Source of the DNA: Sinimarinibacterium arenosum
Lineage (GTDB): Bacteria; Pseudomonadota; Gammaproteobacteria; Nevskiales; Nevskiaceae
Direction: 5' to 3'
Assembly: GCF_005047655.1 (NCBI RefSeq)
Contig: NZ_SUKF01000007.1
Span: forward strand, 62,001 to 126,000
DNA: 64,000 nt
A program made the position numbers and the translations under genes. This document shows, one piece after another, positions 27,012 to 35,500 of the stretch. Numbering within the stretch: position 1 is the first letter of the stretch; every line of letters begins with the position of its first letter. The notes under the pieces are model-generated. The model ran no database searches and was not told where the DNA came from. It saw only the letters and a list, made by a program, of their open reading frames with translations.

Positions 27012-27797
27012 ATGCGGGTCAGGTCCATCGTGTTGGCCGCGGGGCTGCTGGCGCTGAGCGCCGGCAGCTCCGCGGCGACGGACGGATACGCCGCCATCGA
27101 CGGCGGCACGTTCCGGTCCGTGCTGCCGGCTGGTCCGGGCATCGAGCAGGTGGATGTTGCCCCCTTCCGGCTGGCGAAGACCCCGGTAACCAATGCCCAG
27201 TTTCTGGCGTTCGTGCAGAAACATCCGCAGTGGCGGCGTGACCGCGTCGCTGGCCTGTTTGCCGATCAGAGTTACTTGCAGTCCTGGGCGAACCCGGTGG
27301 TGCCTGGAGCGGGCGCGCCTGCGGATGCGCCGGTAGTGCAGGTGAGCTGGTTCGCCGCCAGTGCCTACTGCGAATCAGTCGAGGCGCGCTTGCCGACCTG
27401 GTACGAATGGGAGTACGCCGCGGCGGCAGACGAAACGCGCACCGATGCCCGCAGCGATCCGGCCTTCCGCGCACGCATGCTGAGCTGGTATGCGCGGACC
27501 GCGGATACGCCCGCCGCAGTCGGCAAGGGTCCCGTCAATGCCTACGGCGTTTTCGACCTGCACGCGCTGGTCTGGGAGTGGGTGAGCGATTTCAACGCGC
27601 TGATGGTCAGCACCGACAGCCGCGATCAGGGTGAGGATCCGGATCTGCTGAAGTTCTGCGGCGCCGGGGCGATCACGATGCAGGACAAGGAGAACTACGC
27701 AGTGCTGATGCGCATCGCGATGCTCAGCAGTCTGCAGGGCGCGTATACGACGGCCAATCTCGGCTTTCGTTGCGCCCGTGACGGAGATGAACCATGA
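27012..27797 (+). CDS. nirV: NirV: formylglycine-generating-enzyme-like (SUMF1 fold) periplasmic protein
   Basis: A 261-residue exported protein with a signal peptide (first 21 residues). The SUMF1/FGE fold is shown by KTPVTNAQFLAFVQ, VSWFAASAYCESVEARLPTWYEWEYAA, the VWEWVSDF motif and the C-terminal GFRCARD. It lies four bases after nirK and overlaps the Sco gene by four bases. nirV genes commonly follow nirK; their products are thought to help mature or support the nitrite reductase. No catalytic formylglycine role is implied. Confidence 0.85.
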   Translation: MRVRSIVLAAGLLALSAGSSAATDGYAAIDGGTFRSVLPAGPGIEQVDVAPFRLAKTPVTNAQFLAFVQKHPQWRRDRVAGLFADQSYLQSWANPVVPGAGAPADAPVVQVSWFAASAYCESVEARLPTWYEWEYAAAADETRTDARSDPAFRARMLSWYARTADTPAAVGKGPVNAYGVFDLHALVWEWVSDFNALMVSTDSRDQGEDPDLLKFCGAGAITMQDKENYAVLMRIAMLSSLQGAYTTANLGFRCARDGDEP

Positions 27798-28390
27798 GGT
27801 CGATCAGACGACTGCTACGCGCCATGGCCGCAAGCTGCCTGGCGGTCACTTTCAGCGTGACCGCTCAGGATCTTCCGGATGATTCGGTCTACCAGCTGCA
27901 GGTACCGCTGCGGACCCAGGCTGATACCGCATCGACGCTCGATCGCTGGCGCGGACATCCGGTGCTGGTCAGCATGTTCTACGCCAGCTGCGGATACGTC
28001 TGCCCTCTGCTGATTCGCAGCACGCAGAAACTCGACCGGGATCTCGACGCGGCGGTGCGACGGAACCTGCGGGTCATCCTCGTCAGTTTCGATCCCGATC
28101 ACGACACGCCGGAGGTGCTGGCGGCGCTATCCGCCAAGCACGGCATTGACGACACGCGCTGGATGCTGGCGCGCGCCGAAGCGGGCGATGTACGCAAGCT
28201 GGCTGCGGTGCTGGGTATCCAGTATCGCAAGCTGCCGGATGGGGGATTCAATCACGCCACGATCATCAGCCTGCTGGGGCCGGACGGTCGCGTACTGGCG
28301 ACAACCAGCAATCCGTCTCATCCGGAAGCTGAGTTCGTCGCGGCGCTGCGGGCGACTGCTGTCGCCAGCAAGACCCCTGCCGCCCCGTGA
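27794..28390 (+). CDS. Sco1/SenC-family copper chaperone
   Basis: A 198-residue exported thioredoxin-fold protein with a signal peptide (about residues 1-24). The copper site is CGYVC at residues 66-70 with a distal His154 in FNHATII. The usual Sco motif is CPxxC, and here Gly replaces the Pro. FDPDHDTPEVL is the other family hallmark. It is coupled to nirV by an ATGA overlap and to the SirB2-like gene by GTGA. Supply of copper to NirK, rather than to cytochrome oxidase, is the likely role. Confidence 0.85.
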   Translation: MRSIRRLLRAMAASCLAVTFSVTAQDLPDDSVYQLQVPLRTQADTASTLDRWRGHPVLVSMFYASCGYVCPLLIRSTQKLDRDLDAAVRRNLRVILVSFDPDHDTPEVLAALSAKHGIDDTRWMLARAEAGDVRKLAAVLGIQYRKLPDGGFNHATIISLLGPDGRVLATTSNPSHPEAEFVAALRATAVASKTPAAP

Positions 28391-28782
28391 TCGCGTACTA
28401 CCCCTACATCAAGCTGTTTCATGTCGGCTGCGTGATCCTCAGCGTGTCGCTGTTCACGTTCCGGGGCGCGCTGATGCTGGCGGATGTGCGCTGGCGACAG
28501 CACATCGTGCTGCGCACCGCACCGCATCTGGTCGATACGCTGTTGCTCAGCAGTGCACTGCTGCTGTCGGTCCTGCTGCAGCAGTATCCGTTCGTAAAGG
28601 GCTGGCTGACGGCCAAGGTGATCGCCCTGGTGATCTACATCGTGCTGGGCAGCATCGCACTCAAGCGCGGCCGCACGCACGCGATTCGCGCGGTGGCCTT
28701 CGCAGCGGCGCTGCTGACGGTGGCGTACATCGTCAGTGTGGCCAGACTGAAGTCGCCGCTGGGCGTGTTCGCGCTGATGTAG
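28387..28782 (+). CDS. SirB2-family membrane protein
   Basis: A 131-residue protein of four transmembrane helices. The start IAYYPYIKLFHVGCVILSVSLF and the RGALMLADVRW stretch identify the SirB2 family. It begins at a GTG overlapping the Sco stop. Histidines within helices (KLFHVG, RTAPHLVDT) could bind haem or metal. It closes the nsrR-controlled nirK operon and ends seven bases before the convergent rmuC gene. Its role is unknown; invasion-related naming is historical. Confidence 0.8.
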   Translation: MIAYYPYIKLFHVGCVILSVSLFTFRGALMLADVRWRQHIVLRTAPHLVDTLLLSSALLLSVLLQQYPFVKGWLTAKVIALVIYIVLGSIALKRGRTHAIRAVAFAAALLTVAYIVSVARLKSPLGVFALM

Positions 28783-28789
28783 CCGGAGG

Positions 28790-30208
28790 TTACGACGCGT
28801 CGTCGATACCGTCCTCACCGGACCCGAGGAGCTTTTCAGCTTCGTTTCCGGGCAATTCCTGCACCGTCTTCAGCCGCCGCGAGATCGCTCGTGTGCGCAC
28901 ACCGGTGGCGTCGAGCTGGTTGGTCGCCTCGTCGAGTTTCTTGCGCACCTTGTCGAGCACGTCGCCGAACTTGCCGAACTCGGTCTTGACCGCGCCGAGC
29001 ACCTGCCAGACTTCGCTCGAGCGTTTTTCGATCGTCAGTGTGCGGAAGCCCATCTGCAGGCTGTTCAGGAATGCCAGCAGATTGGTCGGGCCGGTCACGG
29101 TGACGCGGTGTTTGCGTTGCAGATCCTCGAACAGGCCGGGGCGGCGCAGGATCTCGGCGTACAGCCCTTCAGTCGGGACAAACAGGATGCCGAAGTCGGT
29201 CGTATGCGGCGGCGACAGGTATTTTTCGGCAATGGTCTGTGCCTCGGCACGGATGCGTTTCTCCAGCGCCAGTGCGGCGGCTTCGGCGCCGACGGGATCG
29301 GCGCGTTCCTGGGCTTCGATCAGGCGTTCGTAGTCCTCGCGCGGGAATTTGGCGTCGATCGGCAGCCATACCGGTTCACCATCGTCGCTGCGTCCTGGGA
29401 GTTTGATCGCGAATTCGACACGGGCGTCGCTGCCCGGCTTGGTCGCGACATTGGCGGCGTACTGCTCGATCGTCAGGACCTGCTCCAGCAGCGCCGCCAG
29501 CTGTACTTCACCAAAGATGCCGCGTGACTTGACGTTGGTCAGCACGCGCTTGAGATCGCCGACTCCAGACGCAAGGCTCTGCATCTCGCCCAGACCCTTG
29601 TGCACCTGCTCCAGGCGGTCGCTGACCAGCTTGAACGACTCGCCCAGACGTTTCTCCAGCGTGTCGTGCAGCTTCTCGTCGACGGTCTTGCGCATCTGCT
29701 CCAGTTTTTCGGTGTTTTCCTGGCGCAGCGTCTTGAGGCCTTCCTCGACGCTGCTGCGCAGCGCGGTCGCCTGCTGCGTCTGGCCTTCGGCAAAGCGTGC
29801 CAGCGCATCGTGTTGTTCCTTGCGTCCAGCGCGGGCGTCTTCGATGAACTGACGCTGCCCTTCGGCGAGCTGCTGGGTTTGTGCGCGCAGCTCGACTGCG
29901 AACGCGTCGAGCCGCTCTCCCAGGGTTTTGCGCATCACGTCCTGCTGTCCGAGCATCTGCTGCGCCACGTTTTTCAGCTGTTCGGCCAGCTCTGCGCGCT
30001 GGGCGCGAGCGGATTCTGCGGACTCCCGGCGGCCGGCAGCGCCCTCCTCGCGGAGCAGCGTTTCAAGCCGGGTCTGGCGTTCCAGCAGGGCATCGGTTGC
30101 GGAGGTGTCGCTGCCGCGATGCCGCTGTGTCAGCCACGCACCCAGCCAGGCGCCAGCAAATGCGACGACAAAAATGATCAGGGTGGACAGGGCGAACGGG
30201 AGGGTCAT
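28790..30208 (-). CDS. rmuC: RmuC-family DNA recombination protein
   Basis: A 472-residue protein with one N-terminal membrane helix, a long coiled coil (about residues 40-200, many Glu/Gln/Arg heptads) and the RmuC nuclease-like domain. The domain carries RGIFGEVQLAALLEQVL, LPIDAKFPREDYERLIEA, DFGILFVPTEGLYAEILR and VTVTGPTNLLAFLNSLQMGFR. RmuC limits inversions at short inverted repeats. The gene is convergent with the nirK operon and divergent from the large c-di-GMP protein. The downstream gap is only seven bases. Confidence 0.93.
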   Translation of the reverse strand: MTLPFALSTLIIFVVAFAGAWLGAWLTQRHRGSDTSATDALLERQTRLETLLREEGAAGRRESAESARAQRAELAEQLKNVAQQMLGQQDVMRKTLGERLDAFAVELRAQTQQLAEGQRQFIEDARAGRKEQHDALARFAEGQTQQATALRSSVEEGLKTLRQENTEKLEQMRKTVDEKLHDTLEKRLGESFKLVSDRLEQVHKGLGEMQSLASGVGDLKRVLTNVKSRGIFGEVQLAALLEQVLTIEQYAANVATKPGSDARVEFAIKLPGRSDDGEPVWLPIDAKFPREDYERLIEAQERADPVGAEAAALALEKRIRAEAQTIAEKYLSPPHTTDFGILFVPTEGLYAEILRRPGLFEDLQRKHRVTVTGPTNLLAFLNSLQMGFRTLTIEKRSSEVWQVLGAVKTEFGKFGDVLDKVRKKLDEATNQLDATGVRTRAISRRLKTVQELPGNEAEKLLGSGEDGIDDAS

Positions 30209-30382
30209 TGATCATGCGGTCTCAGGCAGTGCCCGCTAGGGTATCGGAAGCGACTGCAAAGATGCAGATGCAGGGCTGGCGCCGCAGGGGCGGCGCGCGC
30301 TGCCGCATGTCGTCCACTCTGGTCACCGCCCGTTACGGAGGCGTAGGCTGGCGCAAACGGAGCAAGGCGGATCCGCTTGCCG

Positions 30383-33300
30383 ATGGCGCAAGAACTGCTG
30401 AAAGACCTGATCCAAAATGCGGCGCCGCTGCTTGCGCTGGTGATCTTCTACGGCTCGGTGATCGTCCGGCTGCGTGACGCGCGCCAGCGAACAGGCGTTG
30501 CCGGCCTTGCGTTCGGGCTGACAGCTATAGCCGCCATATGGTTTCCGTTTCAGTTTGTGCCGGGCCTGATCTACGACGGGCGCTCGGTCGTGCTGAGTCT
30601 GGCAGGCTTCTTCGGAGGGCCATTGGTTGCGCTGATCGCCGCCGCGATGGCGGCCGCCTACCGCGTCTGGATTGGTGGGGTCGGCGCGACAATCGGCGTG
30701 GCGGTGATCTGCACCTCCGCAGTGTGCGGCGTCGCGCTGAGACATGTCGTGCGCCGACGTGGCGTGACGCCTGGTGACGCGATCTTTCTGCTGCTGGGGG
30801 TGTGCACCCACGTCTTTTCGTTTCTGTGGATGCTGATGCTCCCGCAGACGCTGCGTTGGGCGGTGATTGAACAGGTTGCAGCGCCGTATCTCGGCGTACT
30901 AACGGTTTCGACCTGGGCGTTCGCGCACTTGCTGTTCCGTGCCGATCAGCAGGAAGACACCCGCCACGCGTTGATCGACAGCGAGCGGTTACTCAGCGAT
31001 GCTCAGCGGGCGGGACGCGTCGGCAGTTACCAACTGAACATAGTTGCGCAGCGCTGGCAGGCGTCGGCAGAGCTGGACCGCATTTTCGGAATCGGCCCGG
31101 AGTTTCCGCGCACATTCGATAGCTGGCAGAGCCTGATCGTGCCGGAGCAGCGTGCCGCAATGGCACGCTACGCCCGCAAAGTGCTGGAAACCGGCGAGGC
31201 CTTCGACCGCGAATATCAGATCCAGTGTCCGGACGGCACGCTGCGCTGGGTTCATGGCATGGGGACGGTTGAGTTCGCGAGCGACGGCACGCCGCTGCGG
31301 ATGTTTGGAGTGATCCAGGACATCACTGATCGCAAGCGAGCCGAATCGGCGGTGCAGCTCAGCGAACTCAAGTTGCGCGCGGTATTGGATTCGATCCCCG
31401 ATTTGGTGTGGTTGAAAGACATCAACGGGGTCTATCTCACCTGCAATTCGCAATTTAGCCGGTTTTTCGGTGCGCCCGAAAAGGACATCGTCGGCAAGAC
31501 CGACTTCGATTTTGTCGACGCCGAACTGGCGCGGTTTTTTGTCAGGAAGGACCGCGAGGCGATGCAGGCCGGTGGGCCGAGCGTCAATGAGGAGTGGTTG
31601 ACCTTCGCGGATGACGGGCATCGCGCGTTGATGGAAACGATCAAGACTCCGTTGCGCGATGCCGATGGGCGCGTGCTCGGCGTGCTCGGCGTGGCGCGTG
31701 ACATCACTGCGCGCAAACACATCGAGGAAAGACTGCGTCGTAGTGAGGCGATGCACGCTGAAGCGCAGCGGGTGGCCCAGATCGGGCACTGGGCGCTGGA
31801 TCACGCCAGCGGTGAATTGCACTGGTCCGACGAGGTCTACCGGCTCTTCGGCCGTGATCCGCAGACGTTCCAGCCGACTTACGAGGCTTTTCTGGCGGCG
31901 ATTCATCCGGACGATCGTGATCAGATCGATCAGGTCTTCGGTCACGCGGTCCACACGCGCTCGGACTACCGCGTCACGCATCGTCTGCTGGGCTCGGACG
32001 GAGCGATACGATTTGTCGAGGAACGCGGCAGCACAGAATACGCAGAAGACGGCGCGCCGCTGCAGTCGATCGGCACCGTTCAGGACATTACCGAACGCAT
32101 CCGGATCGAGCACGAACTGGCATTGGAGATCGAGAGCACGCGGCTGATGCTCGATACGATGACCGATGGCTATATCCGGGCCGACCATCAGGGCAAGATC
32201 CTCGACGCCAACGAGACCTATTGCCGGCTCCTGGGCTACAAGAAGTCGGAACTGCTGGGCAAGAACATTGCGGACCTGAAAGCCCCTGGAACCGAAGCCG
32301 AGGTTGCGCAGCGCGTGGCGCTGGCGGTCCGGGAGCGTCACGCGCAGTTTGACTCGCAGCATCGTGCCAAGGACGGACGTCTGATCGACTTTGAAGTACG
32401 CGCTTCGGTGATCCCCGGCGATGATCCGCCGCAGCTGGCGGCGTTCTTTCACGACGTGACGCAGGCGCGCCGTGTTGAAGCCCACTACCGCGAGCTGGTC
32501 AACCGTATTCCGGCCGGCGTGTTCCGATACCGGTCGATCAAGGCGGGAGGCGGCGGCTTCGAATTCGTCAGCGAGCGATTCTGCCACCTGCTGTTGGTCG
32601 ACGAGGCAGCCGCGCGGTGCGATCCCGCGGCTGTGTTTTCACGGATTCATGCGGTTGATGTGCCGTTGGTCGATACCTTGCGCAAGGAGGCGCGACGCTC
32701 GCACCGGGCGATCAACTGGGATGGGCGCGTTGAGCATCCCGATGGAATACGTTGGCTGCGCGTCGAAGCTGGTGCAACCGAAGAAGCCAACGGCGACCTG
32801 GTCTGGCACGGCATCGTCACCGACATCACTGAGCGTGAAACTGCCAATGAGCAGCTGCGTCTGAACTCGGCGGTGATTTCCAGCACCGCCGAGTCGATCA
32901 TGATCACTGACCTGGATGCGAACATCGTGTCGGTCAACCGCGCGTTCACCGAGATCACCGGATACGCGGCGGAGGAAGTCATCGGGCGCAACGCCAACTG
33001 CGTGAAGTCCGGGCGGCATGACGAGTCTTTCTTCCAGGCCATGTGGCGCGATCTTCTGGCCTCCGGGCACTGGCAGGGACAGGTGTGGAACCGGCGCAAG
33101 TCCGGCGAGATCTACCCCGGCTGGCTCAATATCAGCGTGGTGCGTGATTCGGCCGGACGGCCGACCCACTACGTGGGCGTTGCCAGCGACATCAGCCAGC
33201 TCAAGCGCAGTGAGGAGCAGCTTGAGCACCTCGCACATCATGATCCCCTGACCGGGCTGCCCAACCGATTGCTGATTGGGTCGAGGCTGGCGCATGCGCT

Positions 33301-34522
33301 GGAGCAGGCCCGGCGCAACGGGTCCAGCGTGGCGGTTCTTTTTCTCGATCTCGATCGTTTCAAGACCGTCAACGATAGTCTTGGGCATCCGATCGGCGAT
33401 CAACTGCTGGTGGCCGTTGCGGAGCGCATGCACAAGGCGCTGCGCGAGGAAGACACGTTGGGCCGTATCGGCGGCGACGAGTTTCTGATCCTGCTGGAGA
33501 ACACGAGTACTTCCATGGCTGCGGCCAAGGTCGCCGAGAGCGTACTGTCGGCGGTGGCGAAGCCGTATCGCCTGAACAGCGGACACGAGCTGTATATCCA
33601 GGCCAGTGTCGGGATCAGCCTATTTCCTGACGACGGAGATGATGGTGAGGTCCTGATCCGCAACGCAGACGCTGCGATGTTTCGTGCCAAGGAACAGGGG
33701 CGCAACACTTTCCGCTTCTACACCGAGTCGCTGACCAAGACCGCCAGCGAACGGCTGGAGATCGAGACGCAGCTGCGCCGCGGTCTCGCGGCGGGCGAGT
33801 TCCACGTTCACTATCAACCCATACACCGTGTCTCCGATCGTGCATTGGTGGGCGCTGAGGCCCTGGTGCGCTGGCAGCGCCCCGGCATGCCGGAAATCAG
33901 CCCGGATATCTTCATTCCGATCGCCGAGGATTGCGGTGTCATCGCCGAGTTGGGCACTCAGGTCCTGAGAACGGCCTGTGCGGATATCCACGCCTGGCTC
34001 GAAGCGGGTCTGAGTATCGAGACGGTTGCGGTGAATCTGTCGCCGCAGCAGTTCAGAGGCGACGATCTGGAACAGCTGGTTGCGGATCTGCTTCGCAAGC
34101 ATGCTTTGCCGGCCGGAGTGCTTGAGCTGGAAATCACCGAACGTGGGTTGATGGATCTGGGCGAGACCACCCTGGCGAAACTGAACGCGCTGAAGGCGCT
34201 GGGGGTTCGCGTTGCGATCGATGATTTCGGCACAGGCTATTCGTCGCTGAGCTATCTGAAGATGATGCCGGTGGACAAGCTGAAGATCGATCGCAGCTTC
34301 ATTTCGGATTTGCCCCAGGATGCCAACGAAGCCGCGATTGCGCGCACCATCATTGCGGTTGCGCGGGCCTTGGATATGAGCGTGTTGGCGGAGGGTGTCG
34401 AGCGCGAGGCTCAGCTCGACTTTCTGATTGCCGAGGGCTGCGACCAGTGTCAGGGGTTTCTGTTCGGCAAGGCAATGCCCGCTGCCGAATTTGCGTTGCG
34501 ATTGCAGGCCTTGCGCAGCTGA
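30383..34522 (+). CDS. Large membrane sensor with six PAS domains and intact GGDEF and EAL domains
   Basis: A protein of about 1379 residues. Residues 1-190 form a LytS/YhcK-like membrane sensor (VVLSLAGFFGGPL and AYRVWIGG are its marks). Six PAS/PAC modules follow, ending near residues 320, 445, 575, 700, 820 and 945, each closed by a D[IV][TS] motif. The GGDEF domain is intact (RIGGDEF near 1032) with RxxD (REED). The EAL domain begins GAEALVRWQRP near 1159 and keeps EITERGLMD, DDFGTGYSS and a late EGVE. Both synthesis and breakdown of c-di-GMP are possible. A TTG six bases earlier is an alternative start. It is monocistronic. Confidence 0.9.
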   Translation: MAQELLKDLIQNAAPLLALVIFYGSVIVRLRDARQRTGVAGLAFGLTAIAAIWFPFQFVPGLIYDGRSVVLSLAGFFGGPLVALIAAAMAAAYRVWIGGVGATIGVAVICTSAVCGVALRHVVRRRGVTPGDAIFLLLGVCTHVFSFLWMLMLPQTLRWAVIEQVAAPYLGVLTVSTWAFAHLLFRADQQEDTRHALIDSERLLSDAQRAGRVGSYQLNIVAQRWQASAELDRIFGIGPEFPRTFDSWQSLIVPEQRAAMARYARKVLETGEAFDREYQIQCPDGTLRWVHGMGTVEFASDGTPLRMFGVIQDITDRKRAESAVQLSELKLRAVLDSIPDLVWLKDINGVYLTCNSQFSRFFGAPEKDIVGKTDFDFVDAELARFFVRKDREAMQAGGPSVNEEWLTFADDGHRALMETIKTPLRDADGRVLGVLGVARDITARKHIEERLRRSEAMHAEAQRVAQIGHWALDHASGELHWSDEVYRLFGRDPQTFQPTYEAFLAAIHPDDRDQIDQVFGHAVHTRSDYRVTHRLLGSDGAIRFVEERGSTEYAEDGAPLQSIGTVQDITERIRIEHELALEIESTRLMLDTMTDGYIRADHQGKILDANETYCRLLGYKKSELLGKNIADLKAPGTEAEVAQRVALAVRERHAQFDSQHRAKDGRLIDFEVRASVIPGDDPPQLAAFFHDVTQARRVEAHYRELVNRIPAGVFRYRSIKAGGGGFEFVSERFCHLLLVDEAAARCDPAAVFSRIHAVDVPLVDTLRKEARRSHRAINWDGRVEHPDGIRWLRVEAGATEEANGDLVWHGIVTDITERETANEQLRLNSAVISSTAESIMITDLDANIVSVNRAFTEITGYAAEEVIGRNANCVKSGRHDESFFQAMWRDLLASGHWQGQVWNRRKSGEIYPGWLNISVVRDSAGRPTHYVGVASDISQLKRSEEQLEHLAHHDPLTGLPNRLLIGSRLAHALEQARRNGSSVAVLFLDLDRFKTVNDSLGHPIGDQLLVAVAERMHKALREEDTLGRIGGDEFLILLENTSTSMAAAKVAESVLSAVAKPYRLNSGHELYIQASVGISLFPDDGDDGEVLIRNADAAMFRAKEQGRNTFRFYTESLTKTASERLEIETQLRRGLAAGEFHVHYQPIHRVSDRALVGAEALVRWQRPGMPEISPDIFIPIAEDCGVIAELGTQVLRTACADIHAWLEAGLSIETVAVNLSPQQFRGDDLEQLVADLLRKHALPAGVLELEITERGLMDLGETTLAKLNALKALGVRVAIDDFGTGYSSLSYLKMMPVDKLKIDRSFISDLPQDANEAAIARTIIAVARALDMSVLAEGVEREAQLDFLIAEGCDQCQGFLFGKAMPAAEFALRLQALRS

Positions 34523-34552
34523 GTCCAGCCATAGGGCGCGCCGCCGCGTGGT

Positions 34553-34590
34553 GCCCGGGTGAACGCTGCATCGAAGCAACGCCCCCGGGC
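34553..34590. terminator. Hairpin between convergent EAL and SDR genes
   Basis: GCCCGGG at 34553-34559 pairs with CCCGGGC at 34584-34590 around a 24-base loop. It lies between the ends of two convergent genes. There is no T-tract, so factor-independent termination is uncertain. Confidence 0.4.
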
Positions 34591-34601
34591 TCCCGATCGA
34601 A

Positions 34602-35468
34602 TTACTCGACGATCGCTGGATGCGCCTGCGTCGGCCCGCCCAGCATCGGGCGATGCGACGGCGGCTGCTTGCCGTCGAGATCGGGCATGCCGTATTCCTC
34701 GGCCAGCTCCGCGCCGATCAGCACCTGACCGGACTTCTCCTGGCGCTTGGGATCGTTGTACAGCGCTGCGATCAGCTTGCCGGTGAATTCAGGCGTTTCG
34801 GCAATGTCCCAGAACCCGGCGTATTTCTCCGGTTCGGAATCCATCACGCGGCGCGTGCGGTCGGTGCGCAGCATGCCCATCCAGATTGACACGCTGGCGA
34901 CGTTGTACGGCTTGAAGTCGACCGCCATGTCCTTGGCAAACTTGTCGACGCCGACCTTCTGCGCGCCGTAGGCTGGGCCGTGCATGTAGCAGCTGGCGCC
35001 GAAGCTGGAGGTGAAGGCGATCAGGCCGTCCTTCTGCTCTGCCATCAACGGCGCGGCGTACCAGCTGGCGATGTAACCGGAGCGCAGGCCGACGTCGAGG
35101 ATGTCGACCAGATCGAGAGACTTCTTCCAGAACGGCCCTTTCTCGATCAATTGATCGTGAATCACCGTGGCGTTATTGACCAGGATATCGAGGTGGCCCT
35201 GCTCATCCTTGACCCGTTCGAACAGCGCTTTGACATCGGCATCGTTGGCATGGTCGCAGGCCACGGCAATGCCCTTGCCACCGGCGGCAGTCACCGCTTC
35301 GGCGGTGGCCGTGATCGTGCCCGGCAGCGGCGCGGCGCCTTCGGTCAGCGTACGACCGGTGACATACACGGTGGCGCCTTCCATGCCCAGTGCGATGGCA
35401 ATGCCCTTGCCGGCGCCGCGGGATGCGCCGGTGACGACGGCGACCTTGCCCTTGAGTGATCCGCTCAT
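34602..35468 (-). CDS. Short-chain dehydrogenase (DHRS1-like)
   Basis: A 288-residue SDR with TGASRGAGKGIA, VTGRT (an Arg that suggests NADP(H)), LVNNATVI and a YGAQK Tyr/Lys pair near residue 168. The catalytic Ser lies in FTSSFGAS. The active-site wording and the long C-terminal tail are like human DHRS1 and its bacterial relatives. It is the last gene of a leftward four-gene operon with fadD3, a 3beta/17beta-HSD-like SDR and a KstD-like flavoprotein, separated from fadD3 by 32 bases. A steroid or C/D-ring intermediate is the expected substrate. Confidence 0.78.
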   Translation of the reverse strand: MSGSLKGKVAVVTGASRGAGKGIAIALGMEGATVYVTGRTLTEGAAPLPGTITATAEAVTAAGGKGIAVACDHANDADVKALFERVKDEQGHLDILVNNATVIHDQLIEKGPFWKKSLDLVDILDVGLRSGYIASWYAAPLMAEQKDGLIAFTSSFGASCYMHGPAYGAQKVGVDKFAKDMAVDFKPYNVASVSIWMGMLRTDRTRRVMDSEPEKYAGFWDIAETPEFTGKLIAALYNDPKRQEKSGQVLIGAELAEEYGMPDLDGKQPPSHRPMLGGPTQAHPAIVE

Positions 35469-35500
35469 GTCTGACTCTCCTCGTTATTGGGTCGCGGCGC

